A stretch of DNA of 64,000 bases from Runella sp. MFBS21. Lineage in GTDB: Bacteria; Bacteroidota; Bacteroidia; Cytophagales; Spirosomataceae. The notes under the pieces are model-generated. The model had not been told where the DNA came from. It saw nothing but the letters and a program-made list of their open reading frames with translations, and made no database searches. The stretch is taken from NCBI RefSeq assembly GCF_029433105.1, contig NZ_JARNTW010000012.1, positions 124,001 through 188,000 of the forward strand. Direction: 5' to 3'. The stretch's first letter is position 1. Every line of letters begins with the position of its first letter. Position numbers and translations under genes: made by a program. Positions 42,588-52,026 of this stretch are shown here, in pieces.

Positions 42588-45581
42588 TTACCACAAATAT
42601 CTTAATCCAAATTGAAACTGACGTGGAGGGCCAGCGGCTCTCACTACCAAAGGAGTTCCGATAGGTCCTACTTGAAACTGATTGCTAGCCCCGATAGTAG
42701 CATTGAAACCAGACAAATTGAGCGTATTGAACACATTGAATACATCTCCTTCAAATTCTAAACGAGGTTTGTTTTTGATATAAATGGTATATCTGACAGT
42801 CACATCTACGCCTTTGTACCAGGGCAATCGGTCGCTGTTTCGTTTTTCGCCCGGATAGTAGTCCGCCGAATACCCAAAGCTCTCTCCATCACCGTTCAAA
42901 TCAGTAGTTCCAAAGACTTTGGCATCGGCCAAACGCGTAATGGGCTGTCCACTTTGAAGCTGAATCGCGGGCGAAATCATCAAACTTGGCCAAGGATAGT
43001 AGGCAAACATGGCATTGATGATATGGCGTCGGTCATTGCTATGATAAGCGTATTCGTTATCAAAATTGTTGGCGTCTTGTGCTCTAACGTTGATACTCTC
43101 GCCCGCATTGCCTTTGATAGAAGAAAGCGTATAGCCTAACCGATACGCATATTTGTCATTTCCTTTGAGCTTTTGAAAAGCAAAATTAGCGGCATAATAA
43201 CGAGTAATACCCGATGTTTCGGTCATAAATACATTCCGCGCAATCCCCCTTAAAGTATCTCTGCCTGCTACCGCATAAGCCCCTCTACTATCTGAGCGAA
43301 TAGGTACAGGACGAGTCAAATCTCCCTGCGCTACAGTTCTGGTTTTCACATCTTTATCGCTCGTAAAAGGATATGGGGTTGGCGCATTAAGATTTCGAAT
43401 TATGAAAAGATTGTTGGTCGCAACATGTACCAAATCGACCGACAAAAGATAAGCAGCAGCCGGCTTGTGCTGTACTCCTAGCGTGACATGATGTGCATAA
43501 GGGTTTTGAAATCCATTGGGGTTCATAACGCGCAAATTGGCACTAAACTGCTCATTTCTACGCCCTTGCAATTGCTCATAAGAAGGTCCCGCCAGATAAG
43601 TTACGTTGGAAGCCGTGGCCCTAATATTTCCTGGAAATGTAATACGGTCAAGATTGGCAGTAGGGTCAAGTACTCCTAGGCGCTGAAGTTCTGCCAATTG
43701 TTTTTTGAAGTCGGCCGAATTACTACTAAATTGTAGATTGTCGCTATAAATAGAATATTTGATTTTGTCATAAAACAACCCATATCCTCCCCTCACTACC
43801 CACTTCGGATGTATTTGATAATTGAAACTAAATCGCGGCCCTACATTATTGAAATCACCTTTAGTACCTCCTCCCTTGGATAAATTATCATAGTCGTATC
43901 GCAGTCCCAATGCTATCTTCAAACGGTCGGTAGCATTCCAAGTATCTTCCAAATAAAGACTCACTACATTTTGACGTGCTCCAAAAGTAGTAGGCCTTAG
44001 TTCGACGTCATAAGTGCGTACCGAAACATCCCTTGGTATATCATTGATACTCAATGCCGAACCTAAATTCCTTGCTTTTAGCGCATCCAACTGAGCTTGT
44101 GTCAATCTCACGGTATAAGTTCCGTATTGATTGCCTCCTCCCAAAAGTGAAAAATTTGAAGAAATAAACTCCCCTCCTGCTTTCAAAGTGTGGCGTCCGC
44201 TACGTAAGGTAAATTTTTGCTGAAGATGATGTGTATGCTCAAAATCATCAAAAATGGCGCCCGTTTGTCCCAAAGTCGCAAAGGCCGTTCCGCTAGGGTC
44301 TTGCACTGTCACTGAGGGACTTGTAGGATTGTCGGGCTGACGATAGTTCCAGCGAAACATCGAAATTTGGTAGTTGGTTTCTCCTGTTAAGTTTGTTTTT
44401 AAGACATAGCTATTTTTCAAAGCAACGAGATAAGTACGGTTGGCGATTTTGGCACCTGCTGAAGGAAAAATAATACCTCCCTCCAAACCACCCCCTTGCC
44501 TAGCAATATCAAAACTTCCTACATTGACACGTACACTTGATTTGAAAGAAGGAGTCCAGTTATGGTCTAGTTTAGTGGAAAAATATGAAAAACTATTGCG
44601 CCCCGTCACTATTTCGTTGATATTGAGCTGTGGCACCCGCAGCAAATTGTCCTTCTTATCATAGGTCTGTTCAAAGTTGACATAAAAAAACGTCTTATCT
44701 TTTTTCAAAGCACCGCCAATTCCCACTCCCAATTGATGCCGCTGAAAACCATCTTTGACGGGATTGCCCGACAAATCAAGCGTAGGATAGGGTGATTTGG
44801 CATCTATGACCGAACCTGGACGAGTCAGATAAAAAACTTCGCCCGTCAGCTGATTACTTCCCGAACGAGTCGTCGCATTTACAATCCCGTTGCTAGTATT
44901 CCCCCACTCTGCCGAGTAGTTGTTGGTTAAGACCTGAATTGATTCTGTAAATCCTACGGGTACATTAAATTTTACGTTTCCTAAAAAACGCTCATTGTTG
45001 TCCATACCATCAATGAGGTAATTGGTATAAATCCCGTTGATGCCATTGATACTTACATTGGGGGCTTCGGCATATCCTAAACTTGATACCGACAGATTGG
45101 GGAGCCTTACAAGTGCTCGTGTAATATCGCGCCCTTCGATAGGCAAACTTTGAAGTTCTTTTTTACCAATCACCGAGGCACCTTCCGCATTCTGCACATT
45201 GAGCTTGGCCGAGCGAACATCTGTGATGATAATTTCTTCTAATACAGTCTGCCGACGTGCCGGTAAGGTAAATGCCAAAGTAGTTTTTTGATTGTTTTCT
45301 AAAGAGACCCCTACTATTTCACTAGCATCAAACTCATCAGTTACTTTTGTAAAAACTCGATATTTTTCATTTGCTTCAAGCTTGGGAAACAAAGCTATCC
45401 CATTTTTATCGCTGATTGTTGAATCGATAGACGCTTGACTAGAACTTTGAAGATAAACCTTAATTCCTCTTAATGTTTTTTTATAAAGTAAGCTACTCAC
45501 TGTCACTTCGAGCGATGTTTGGGCATGTACAAAGCGCCCCCCCAAAGTCAGAAGCACGAAAAATAAAAATCGATTTTGCAT
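42588..45581 (-). CDS. TonB-dependent receptor with carboxypeptidase-like N-domain (Oar-like)
   Basis: A 997-residue outer-membrane protein with a signal peptide (cleavage near VHAQTS, residue 21-22). Residues about 22-110 form a carboxypeptidase-regulatory-like beta domain. A plug domain follows: ASVIGKKELQSLPIEGRD, SVSSLGYAEAPNVSING and SNGIVNATTRSG. The rest is a barrel that ends FQFGLRYLW, with a terminal aromatic residue as expected for Bam-dependent insertion. It has no SusD partner; the next gene is a thioribose-kinase-like enzyme and then a nucleoside hydrolase. A nucleoside or pentose-derived ligand is a reasonable guess only. Confidence 0.92.
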   Translation of the reverse strand: MQNRFLFFVLLTLGGRFVHAQTSLEVTVSSLLYKKTLRGIKVYLQSSSQASIDSTISDKNGIALFPKLEANEKYRVFTKVTDEFDASEIVGVSLENNQKTTLAFTLPARRQTVLEEIIITDVRSAKLNVQNAEGASVIGKKELQSLPIEGRDITRALVRLPNLSVSSLGYAEAPNVSINGINGIYTNYLIDGMDNNERFLGNVKFNVPVGFTESIQVLTNNYSAEWGNTSNGIVNATTRSGSNQLTGEVFYLTRPGSVIDAKSPYPTLDLSGNPVKDGFQRHQLGVGIGGALKKDKTFFYVNFEQTYDKKDNLLRVPQLNINEIVTGRNSFSYFSTKLDHNWTPSFKSSVRVNVGSFDIARQGGGLEGGIIFPSAGAKIANRTYLVALKNSYVLKTNLTGETNYQISMFRWNYRQPDNPTSPSVTVQDPSGTAFATLGQTGAIFDDFEHTHHLQQKFTLRSGRHTLKAGGEFISSNFSLLGGGNQYGTYTVRLTQAQLDALKARNLGSALSINDIPRDVSVRTYDVELRPTTFGARQNVVSLYLEDTWNATDRLKIALGLRYDYDNLSKGGGTKGDFNNVGPRFSFNYQIHPKWVVRGGYGLFYDKIKYSIYSDNLQFSSNSADFKKQLAELQRLGVLDPTANLDRITFPGNIRATASNVTYLAGPSYEQLQGRRNEQFSANLRVMNPNGFQNPYAHHVTLGVQHKPAAAYLLSVDLVHVATNNLFIIRNLNAPTPYPFTSDKDVKTRTVAQGDLTRPVPIRSDSRGAYAVAGRDTLRGIARNVFMTETSGITRYYAANFAFQKLKGNDKYAYRLGYTLSSIKGNAGESINVRAQDANNFDNEYAYHSNDRRHIINAMFAYYPWPSLMISPAIQLQSGQPITRLADAKVFGTTDLNGDGESFGYSADYYPGEKRNSDRLPWYKGVDVTVRYTIYIKNKPRLEFEGDVFNVFNTLNLSGFNATIGASNQFQVGPIGTPLVVRAAGPPRQFQFGLRYLW

Positions 45582-45744
45582 TATTGTTTTTTGCTTGAAT
45601 ATACGCTTAATTGATAGTATTAGATTTTTTTAACTTAAAAATTGCTTGCAGCATTCCTCAGCCGTTTGCTTATTTGCAACCCCAAAATACAGGATTTCGA
45701 CTTTGGTCGTTGTAATCCTTATCGTCACCAATTAATCCAATTTA

Positions 45745-47862
45745 ATGACCGCCGCTCAATTTATCGCTCCATTGGTGGGAATCACCGAACGCCAAGCCCA
45801 CAATACTATCACCCTTTTTGACGAAGGTGCTACCGTCCCGTTTATCGCACGCTATCGTAAAGAAATGACCGGACAGCTCGATGAAGTCCAAATCAATGCC
45901 ATCAAAGAACAATACCAGAAGTTTCAAGAAGTTGAAAAACGAAGAGAAGCTATTCTAAAAAGCATTCAAGAACAAGGAAAGTTGACGCCTGAACTTCAGA
46001 AACAACTCGAAAACACCTACGTTTTACAAACCCTAGAAGATATTTATCTCCCCTACAAGCCCAAACGTAAAACCCGCGCCAGTATGGCCATTGAAAAAGG
46101 GTTAGAGCCGTTGGCACAATTGATTTTTGCGGGCAAAGAAGGCAATCCTGAACGCAAAGCCGAACAATTTCTCAATGACCAAGTGTCTACTATCGACGAA
46201 GCACTCCAAGGCGCGCGCGACATCATGGCCGAGTGGATTTCAGAAAATACTGACGCACGAAATAAAATCCGCTATGCTTTTGAACGGACGGCTTACGTTT
46301 CGTCGAAAGTCAAGAAAAACAAACAAGAAGAAGGCGCCAAATACCGCGATTATTTTGACTTTAGCGAACCACTCAACAAAATCCCCTCTCACCGCCTTTT
46401 GGCTATCCGTCGTGGTGAAGAAGAAGGCATATTGAGCATTGATATTTCGCCCGATGAAGACATGGCTATTGATTTTTTGGATAGATTGTTTGTGAAAGGG
46501 CTACCAGCTTGCAAAGACCAACAAGAACTCACTGTATCGGATGCCTACAAACGCTTGCTCAAGCCTAGCATCGAAACGGAGTTTTCGAATAGCTCCAAAG
46601 AAAAAGCCGACCGCTACGCTATTCAGGTATTTGCCGAAAACCTCCGTCAACTTCTTTTGGCCTCGCCACTTGGTCAAAAAAGAGTTTTGGCCATAGATCC
46701 TGGCTATCGCACGGGCTGCAAAGTGGTATGCTTAGATTCGCAAGGCAACCTTATCGCCGATACTGTCATTTATCCATTTGATAAAGCAATGGAAGCCGAA
46801 GCTGCAATCAAAAATCTAACTCAAAAGCATCAAATCGACGCCATTGCTATTGGCAACGGTACAGCGGGCCGCGAAACGGAAGATTTCATCAAAAACATAT
46901 TGCCTCGTCTTGGCAAAGAAAACATCAGTGTGTTTGCGGTATCGGAGCAAGGTGCATCGATTTATTCGGCATCCGAAGTAGCCCGCGACGAGTTTCCTGA
47001 CAAGGACGTAACCGTACGGGGTGCCGTATCGATTGGCCGCCGCTTGATGGACCCACTCGCCGAATTGGTAAAAATCGACCCCAAATCCATCGGAGTAGGT
47101 CAATACCAACATGATGTGAATCAAGGAATGCTTAAAACAGCACTAGATACTGTCGTGGAAAGTTGTGTAAACTCTGTTGGGGTCAATCTCAACACTGCCA
47201 GTAAACATTTACTTCAATATGTTTCGGGATTGGGAGCATCGTTGGCCAAAAATATCGTAGAATATCGCGCCCAAAATGGAGACTTCAAATCGCGTCAGCA
47301 ACTCATGAAAGTACCACGCTTAGGCGGTAAAGCGTTTGAGCAAGCAGCAGGCTTTTTGCGCATCGACAACGCCACCAACCCCCTCGACAATAGCGCCGTA
47401 CACCCTGAAAGCTATCCGGTAGTAGAAAAAATGGCGAAAGATTTGGGAACTACCGTGGCCGAATTGATGAAAAAGCCAGAACTACGTCGCCAAATCAATC
47501 TTCAAAAATACGTAAGTGCCACTACAGGGCTACTTACCTTGCAGGATATTATGAAGGAATTGGAAAAACCCTCACGCGACCCTAGGGCTCCCATTTCGGC
47601 TTTTGAGTTTGATAGCCGTGTTCGTAAGCCTGAAGATTTGCACGAAGGAATGGTGCTGCCCGGTATTGTGACCAACATTACGGCATTTGGAGCATTTGTG
47701 GATGTTGGCGTCAAACAAGATGGCCTTGTTCACGTTTCCCAAATGGCCAATCGATTTATTAAAGACCCCAATGAAGTGGTCAAACTCCAACAGCACGTTA
47801 CGGTAAAAGTCGTAGAAGTAGACTTAAACCGAAAACGTATTGCGTTGAGTATGAAGTTATAA
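45745..47862 (+). CDS. tex: Tex family RNA-binding protein
   Basis: A 705-residue protein matching Tex throughout. The N-terminal helical domain begins FIAPLVGITERQAHNTI and contains FIARYRKEMTGQLDEVQ. The YqgF-like RNase H fold has VLAIDPGYRTGCKVVCLD and GNGTAGRETE. Helix-hairpin-helix motifs follow (LQYVSGLGASLAKNIVEYR). A C-terminal S1 domain has GMVLPGIVTNITAFGAFVDVG and GLVHVSQMANRF. Tex binds RNA or DNA and affects transcription and translation; the exact role is unknown. The ATG at 45745 fits. Its 3' end abuts a tandem repeat cluster instead of a standard terminator. Confidence 0.95.
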   Translation: MTAAQFIAPLVGITERQAHNTITLFDEGATVPFIARYRKEMTGQLDEVQINAIKEQYQKFQEVEKRREAILKSIQEQGKLTPELQKQLENTYVLQTLEDIYLPYKPKRKTRASMAIEKGLEPLAQLIFAGKEGNPERKAEQFLNDQVSTIDEALQGARDIMAEWISENTDARNKIRYAFERTAYVSSKVKKNKQEEGAKYRDYFDFSEPLNKIPSHRLLAIRRGEEEGILSIDISPDEDMAIDFLDRLFVKGLPACKDQQELTVSDAYKRLLKPSIETEFSNSSKEKADRYAIQVFAENLRQLLLASPLGQKRVLAIDPGYRTGCKVVCLDSQGNLIADTVIYPFDKAMEAEAAIKNLTQKHQIDAIAIGNGTAGRETEDFIKNILPRLGKENISVFAVSEQGASIYSASEVARDEFPDKDVTVRGAVSIGRRLMDPLAELVKIDPKSIGVGQYQHDVNQGMLKTALDTVVESCVNSVGVNLNTASKHLLQYVSGLGASLAKNIVEYRAQNGDFKSRQQLMKVPRLGGKAFEQAAGFLRIDNATNPLDNSAVHPESYPVVEKMAKDLGTTVAELMKKPELRRQINLQKYVSATTGLLTLQDIMKELEKPSRDPRAPISAFEFDSRVRKPEDLHEGMVLPGIVTNITAFGAFVDVGVKQDGLVHVSQMANRFIKDPNEVVKLQQHVTVKVVEVDLNRKRIALSMKL

Positions 47863-47888
47863 TGGACTGTATAGGCTTGTGCATCAAA

Positions 47889-48246
47889 GTCGGAGACTTT
47901 TCACCAGTTGCGTACCGACAATATGTCGGTACGAGCAACAGCAGCTGTTACCAATCATTTGGGGACAAATTGGTATTGCGTCTCCGACGCGCAAGTGGCA
48001 TTCTTTAAAGTAAAGTCGGAGACTTTAAACCAGTTGCGTACCGACAATATGTCGGTACGAGCAACAGCAGCTGTCACCAAACTATCATTTGGTGACAAAA
48101 CGGTATTGCGTCTCCGACGCGCAAGTGGCATTCTTTAAAGTAAAGTCGGAGACTTTAAACCAGTTACGCCCCGACAATATGTCGGGACGAGCTGTGGCTG
48201 TCACCAAAATATTATTTGGTGACAAATTGGTATTGCGTCTCCGAGG
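47889..48246. repeat. Three tandem units of a nested-hairpin repeat
   Basis: Units start at 47889, 48015 and 48145 (periods 126 and 130; the last is truncated). Each is framed by GTCGGAGAC and its inverted copy GTCTCCGAC. Inside lie a second hairpin (CGTACCGACA, loop ATA, TGTCGGTACG) and a third (TGTCACCAAA, short loop, TTTGGTGACA). Unit 3 has CCCCGACA with TGTCGGG, a compensatory change. Unit 1 has a damaged third hairpin. Units 1 and 2 are joined to the next by a constant linker (CAAGTGGCATTCTTTAAAG). It lies between convergent genes (tex and DinB). Confidence 0.8.
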
Positions 48247-48260
48247 CAAAATTCACTATT

Positions 48261-48830
48261 TCAAATCACAACTGAATGTTTCTGAAGATTGCGCAGGGCT
48301 TGTTGCAAATGCCGTTCGTCGTGCGCAATCATAAATTGAAACACATCACCCAATTTTAATTTTAGAAAACGCGCTATCGAAATAGGAATTTTTATCTGAT
48401 TCAAATCAGCGCTATAGGCACGCCTCAAATAGTTCAACAAAATCTCTTGTTGCTGAATAAACTTCGCTACTACTGCATAGGCATCTAATGTTGGGGGAGG
48501 GATATGCCCTTTGAAAGCTTTGTATTTTTTCTTGCCCGTTTGCGGTTCCATCATTTTGATAAAATAAGCACCCAACCAAGAACTTTTGAAGGTTTCATTA
48601 GGTTGAGATAGGGACATTTTTGCTAACCTTGCCCCTATCTCAGGCAGATAATAATCTCCATAACTATTGAGATGCGCCAAGCATTGCGCAATACTCCACC
48701 CACCTGTTACTGAGGGACATAGTAAATCTTCTTCTTTAAGATTTTGAAATTGTTGAATCACCGTTTGCAAGTGACTGTCAACACGATTTTCTAATTTTTC
48801 GAGCAATTGTTTGGTGAGAATTGTTTCCAT
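48261..48830 (-). CDS. DinB-like (DinB_2) metal-binding protein
   Basis: About 189 residues from the ATG at 48830 (METILTKQL); a TTG 14 codons upstream opens a longer frame. The four-helix DinB fold is shown by GGWSIAQCLAHLNSYGDYY with His53 and, near the C-terminus, AHDERHLQQ with His170 and His174. These three histidines form the usual metal site. Members include thiol transferases using bacillithiol or mycothiol and enzymes of unknown function. It lies 70 bases downstream of a Crp/Fnr gene on the same strand; such Crp-DinB pairs recur in Bacteroidota. The repeat cluster starts 15 bases after its stop. Confidence 0.85.
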   Translation of the reverse strand: METILTKQLLEKLENRVDSHLQTVIQQFQNLKEEDLLCPSVTGGWSIAQCLAHLNSYGDYYLPEIGARLAKMSLSQPNETFKSSWLGAYFIKMMEPQTGKKKYKAFKGHIPPPTLDAYAVVAKFIQQQEILLNYLRRAYSADLNQIKIPISIARFLKLKLGDVFQFMIAHDERHLQQALRNLQKHSVVI

Positions 48831-48900
48831 GACTGTTTGTTTTATGGGTACAAAATTGGGAGAACCGTCCAAAACAATTCTTGGTATTTACCAACATTTT

Positions 48901-49485
48901 CTACATCCTCACTTTATTAATCAGTTTGCTAAAATTTGTGGCATCCATTCCCAAATAATTGGCGAGGTATTTATGAGGAACCAATTGCAAAATATGCGGA
49001 CTCCGTTGCAAGAGGCGCCTGAAACGGTCTTCAGCACTGAAGCATTGCAGTTCTGCCAACCGCTCCAATACCCCCGAAAGAGAAATCATTGCTCCTTGTC
49101 GCACAAGCGCTTCTACTTCCCTATGCTGCTGCATTAGCTCATAAAGCTCATAGTAAGAAGCTCGCAAAAATGTGGATACCGTCAGTGTTTCGTAATAATA
49201 TTTGGAAGGATGCTGCAACATCAACGCGTCCAATACGCCTCCAAACGACGGCGCATAGGTAAATACAATGGTGGCTTCGCGATTTTGTTCGTCAAAATAA
49301 TACACTCGCTGTACGCCTTCTATCACAAAATACAGGTACTTTTCTTTCTCCCTAGCAATAGTTAAAATTTCTTTTCTTTTGGCAGAAAAAGGCTTCCATA
49401 TCTTTGAAAAATCTTCCCAAACTTCAGGAGATAAAGGAGAAACAGAGTCTGTAAGTTGGTGTAATAAGTCGAGTGCTGCTTGCAT
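48901..49485 (-). CDS. Crp/Fnr-family regulator lacking the cysteine cluster
   Basis: About 194 residues from the ATG at 49485 (MQAALDLLHQL); the longer frame begins at 49512, inside the -7 element. Residues about 25-115 are a cyclic-nucleotide-like beta-roll (FVIEGVQRVYYFDEQNREATIVF). Residues 140-194 are a winged helix with the helix-turn-helix LVPHKYLANYLGMDATNFSKLINKV. Unlike the regulator at 15189 it has no cysteine cluster in the beta-roll; only one Cys (LQCFSAEDR) is present. It precedes and probably controls the DinB gene. Confidence 0.88.
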   Translation of the reverse strand: MQAALDLLHQLTDSVSPLSPEVWEDFSKIWKPFSAKRKEILTIAREKEKYLYFVIEGVQRVYYFDEQNREATIVFTYAPSFGGVLDALMLQHPSKYYYETLTVSTFLRASYYELYELMQQHREVEALVRQGAMISLSGVLERLAELQCFSAEDRFRRLLQRSPHILQLVPHKYLANYLGMDATNFSKLINKVRM

Positions 49486-49509
49486 GAAAATGAGAAAAGT
49501 TAAACCATA

Positions 49510-49517
49510 CAAATATA
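49510..49517 (-). promoter_or_regulatory. -7 promoter element for the Crp-DinB pair
   Basis: TATATTTG on the minus strand matches TAnnTTTG. Transcription would begin near 49503, which excludes the frame start at 49512 and supports the ATG at 49485. Confidence 0.5.
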
Positions 49518-49607
49518 AGTAAGCCCCTATTTACTTGAATTCATTCACGAGTTAAAATAATACCAATCTTGGCTAATAAGACGGCAGAAAAGCCCCCAAA
49601 ATACCTT

Positions 49608-49615
49608 TAAATTTG
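49608..49615 (+). promoter_or_regulatory. -7 promoter element for the S9 peptidase gene
   Basis: TAAATTTG matches TAnnTTTG; the predicted leader before the ATG at 49638 is about 16 nt. No TTG at ideal spacing was found. Confidence 0.45.
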
Positions 49616-49637
49616 TATTACCTTAACTTACACCTAC

Positions 49638-51914
49638 ATGATACATTTTAATCTACCCCAGCCCATTTTCCTCAAAACGTTAGTGATGTCTTTTCTTTTG
49701 AGTCAATTGACCCTCGCCCAAGGCAAACTCAAAGACTACCAACGTTCCGAACAACTCAAAAATCAACTCAAAGACAAAGTTTATAGTGCACCTTCGACAG
49801 CCACTTGGTCGATGAGTAGCCAATGGTTTTGGTACCTTATCCAAACCCCACGTGGCAAGGAATTTATTGCCGTCAATGCCAAAGAGAAAAAACGTCAACT
49901 TGCGTTTAATCAGGAGTCATTAGCCCAACAACTTTCTCACTCGCTCAACAAAAAAATTGAGCCTTATGCCTTGCCTTTCAGCACGTTTAAATATCTCAAA
50001 AATGACCAAGAGATTGAATTCAACGCAGAGGATTTTGTGTGGACATATGGACTAAACAATCAAATTTTGACAAAAAAAGAACCTATTCGAGCTGAAGAAA
50101 GAAGATACTGGGGTGCAAGTGGCAACGACCAATTTGACAAGCCTATTTTTTCGCCTGATAGTAACTGGACGGCATACATCAAAAACTACAACCTTTACAT
50201 TCGTGAAGTATCCACCCAAAAAGAATTCCAACTGAGCTACGACGGCTCAGAAGGAGATTACTATTCAGGCTATGTGCAATGGTCGCCCAATTCGAAAAAA
50301 GTGGTAGCCAACAAAATCCGTCCCAATCAAAAGCATCTGATATATTTCGTACGTTCGTCACCCGAAGATCAACTTCAACCCAAACTCGAAAACCGAGAAT
50401 ATCTCAAACCTGGCGACGCGCTTCCTTTTCGGAGACCTCAGCTTTTTTTGATAGACTCCAAAAAACACATTCCGATAGATGATGCCTTATTCAATCACCA
50501 ATACAATATTTCGCGCGTAGAATGGCGCAAAGATAGCCGGGCTTTTAGTTTTGAGTATAACCAACGCGGTCATCAAATTTATCGCGTACTTGAGGTAAAC
50601 GCTACTACTGGAAACGTACGAGCTGTGGTAGAAGAGCAAAGCAAAACTTTTATTGACTATAGTGGTAAAAAATACCGTTATGATGTAGCAGACGGTAAAG
50701 AGCTTATCTGGGCCTCCGAACGAGACGGGTGGAATCATCTTTACTTGTACGATGCCGAAACGGGCAAAGTCAAAAATCAGATTACAAAAGGTAATTGGGT
50801 TGTACGTAATGTGGTAAACGTTAATCCTGACAAACGTCAAATTATCTTTGCGGCAAGTGGAATGAACCCTCCACAAGACCCTTATTTTGTTCATTATTAT
50901 CGTATCAATTTCGACGGCACGGGTCTTACACCACTCACCTCCGACAATGCTAATCATACAGCCTTTTTCTCCCCTGATTTTCAGTCTTTTGTAGATATAT
51001 ATTCACGAGTCGATATGCCCCCGCTCACGATTTTGCGGTCGGCCACCGACGGTTCTGTATTGATGGAGTTAGAAAAAGCAGATATTTCAGAATGGCAAAA
51101 AGCAGGCTGGAAAGCGCCAGAGGTATTTACGGCCAAAGCTCGTGATGGTCAAACTGACATCTGGGGAATCATCATACGCCCTACTCATTTTGACCCTAAA
51201 AAGAAATACCCTGTCATCGAAAATATTTATGCAGGGCCACATAGTGCTTTTACTCCTAAGTCTTTTATGACTTACAATCGCTCCATGTTTGAATTGGCCG
51301 AGTTGGGTTTTATTGTGGTTCAACTCGACGGCATGGGTACATCGCTACGTTCTAAAGCTTTTCATGATGTATGCTGGCAAAACCTCAAAGACGCGGGCTT
51401 TCCAGACCGTATCTTGTGGCTCCAAGCCGCTTCTCGCCAATACCCCAGCATGGATTTGAACCGAGTAGGTATCTACGGTACGTCGGCTGGTGGGCAAAGT
51501 TCGACGGGCGGACTACTGTTTTATCCTGAGTTTTATAAGGTAGGTGTATCTTCTTGCGGCTGCCATGACAATCGTATGGATAAAATCTGGTGGAATGAAC
51601 AATGGATGGGGTATCCTATAGGCCCTCACTATGCAGATTGCTCCAATGTGACTCACGCCGAAAAGCTTCAAGGAAAGCTTTTGCTTATCTTGGGTGAAGT
51701 GGACGACAATGTAGACCCAGCTTCTACGATGCAGCTTGTTAATGCGCTTATTAAGGCCAATAAAGACTTTGATTTTTTGATGATTCCCAACATGGGACAC
51801 TCCGCAGGGGGAGATTATGGAGAACGTAAAAGGCGTGATTTTTTCGTAAAACACTTATTAGGAACCGAGCCACCTGCTTGGACGCTGCCTCTTTCGCCTC
51901 CTACTAGCAAATAG
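49638..51914 (+). CDS. Secreted S9-family prolyl peptidase (DPP IV type)
   Basis: A 758-residue protein with a signal peptide (cleavage near LTLAQGK, about residue 28). The N-terminal 470 residues form the DPP IV-type beta-propeller, with repeated strands such as FSPDSNWTAYIKNYNLYI and ELIWASERDGWNHLYLYDAETGK. The catalytic alpha/beta-hydrolase domain has Ser616 in YGTSAGGQSSTGG, an Asp near residue 690 in EVDDNVDPA and His721 in MGHSAGG. It should remove dipeptides from peptide N-termini outside the cytoplasm. It ends before a terminator. Full length, high confidence. Confidence 0.93.
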   Translation: MIHFNLPQPIFLKTLVMSFLLSQLTLAQGKLKDYQRSEQLKNQLKDKVYSAPSTATWSMSSQWFWYLIQTPRGKEFIAVNAKEKKRQLAFNQESLAQQLSHSLNKKIEPYALPFSTFKYLKNDQEIEFNAEDFVWTYGLNNQILTKKEPIRAEERRYWGASGNDQFDKPIFSPDSNWTAYIKNYNLYIREVSTQKEFQLSYDGSEGDYYSGYVQWSPNSKKVVANKIRPNQKHLIYFVRSSPEDQLQPKLENREYLKPGDALPFRRPQLFLIDSKKHIPIDDALFNHQYNISRVEWRKDSRAFSFEYNQRGHQIYRVLEVNATTGNVRAVVEEQSKTFIDYSGKKYRYDVADGKELIWASERDGWNHLYLYDAETGKVKNQITKGNWVVRNVVNVNPDKRQIIFAASGMNPPQDPYFVHYYRINFDGTGLTPLTSDNANHTAFFSPDFQSFVDIYSRVDMPPLTILRSATDGSVLMELEKADISEWQKAGWKAPEVFTAKARDGQTDIWGIIIRPTHFDPKKKYPVIENIYAGPHSAFTPKSFMTYNRSMFELAELGFIVVQLDGMGTSLRSKAFHDVCWQNLKDAGFPDRILWLQAASRQYPSMDLNRVGIYGTSAGGQSSTGGLLFYPEFYKVGVSSCGCHDNRMDKIWWNEQWMGYPIGPHYADCSNVTHAEKLQGKLLLILGEVDDNVDPASTMQLVNALIKANKDFDFLMIPNMGHSAGGDYGERKRRDFFVKHLLGTEPPAWTLPLSPPTSK

Positions 51915-51952
51915 GTTCATAATTATCAAGTAAGGATATTTGTAGTTGATAG

Positions 51953-51977
51953 AAAGCCGTTTTAAAGCGGCTTTTTT
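51953..51977 (+). terminator. Rho-independent terminator after the S9 peptidase gene
   Basis: A 7-bp stem (AAAGCCG / CGGCTTT) with an 8-nt loop and a run of six T, 38 bases past the stop. It overlaps the 5' end of the open frame of the next gene, which argues for the later start of that gene. Confidence 0.65.
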
Positions 51978-52026
51978 CTTTGTACTTTTTCCAAAAAAAG
52001 TATTATTTTGTCGCTTTACAACACCT

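Noticed and set aside
47889-48246. CRISPR array or integron cassette array
   Set aside because: Units are whole 126-130 bp copies with no variable spacers or cassette genes; no cas or integrase gene adjoins.
47908-48334. Open frames of 76 and 81 residues across the repeat array, with a repeated SETLNQLR(T/P)DNMS-type peptide
   Set aside because: They only translate the tandem repeat units; the hairpin structure explains the sequence, no start signal fits, and copies differ by non-codon-length indels (126 versus 130 bases).
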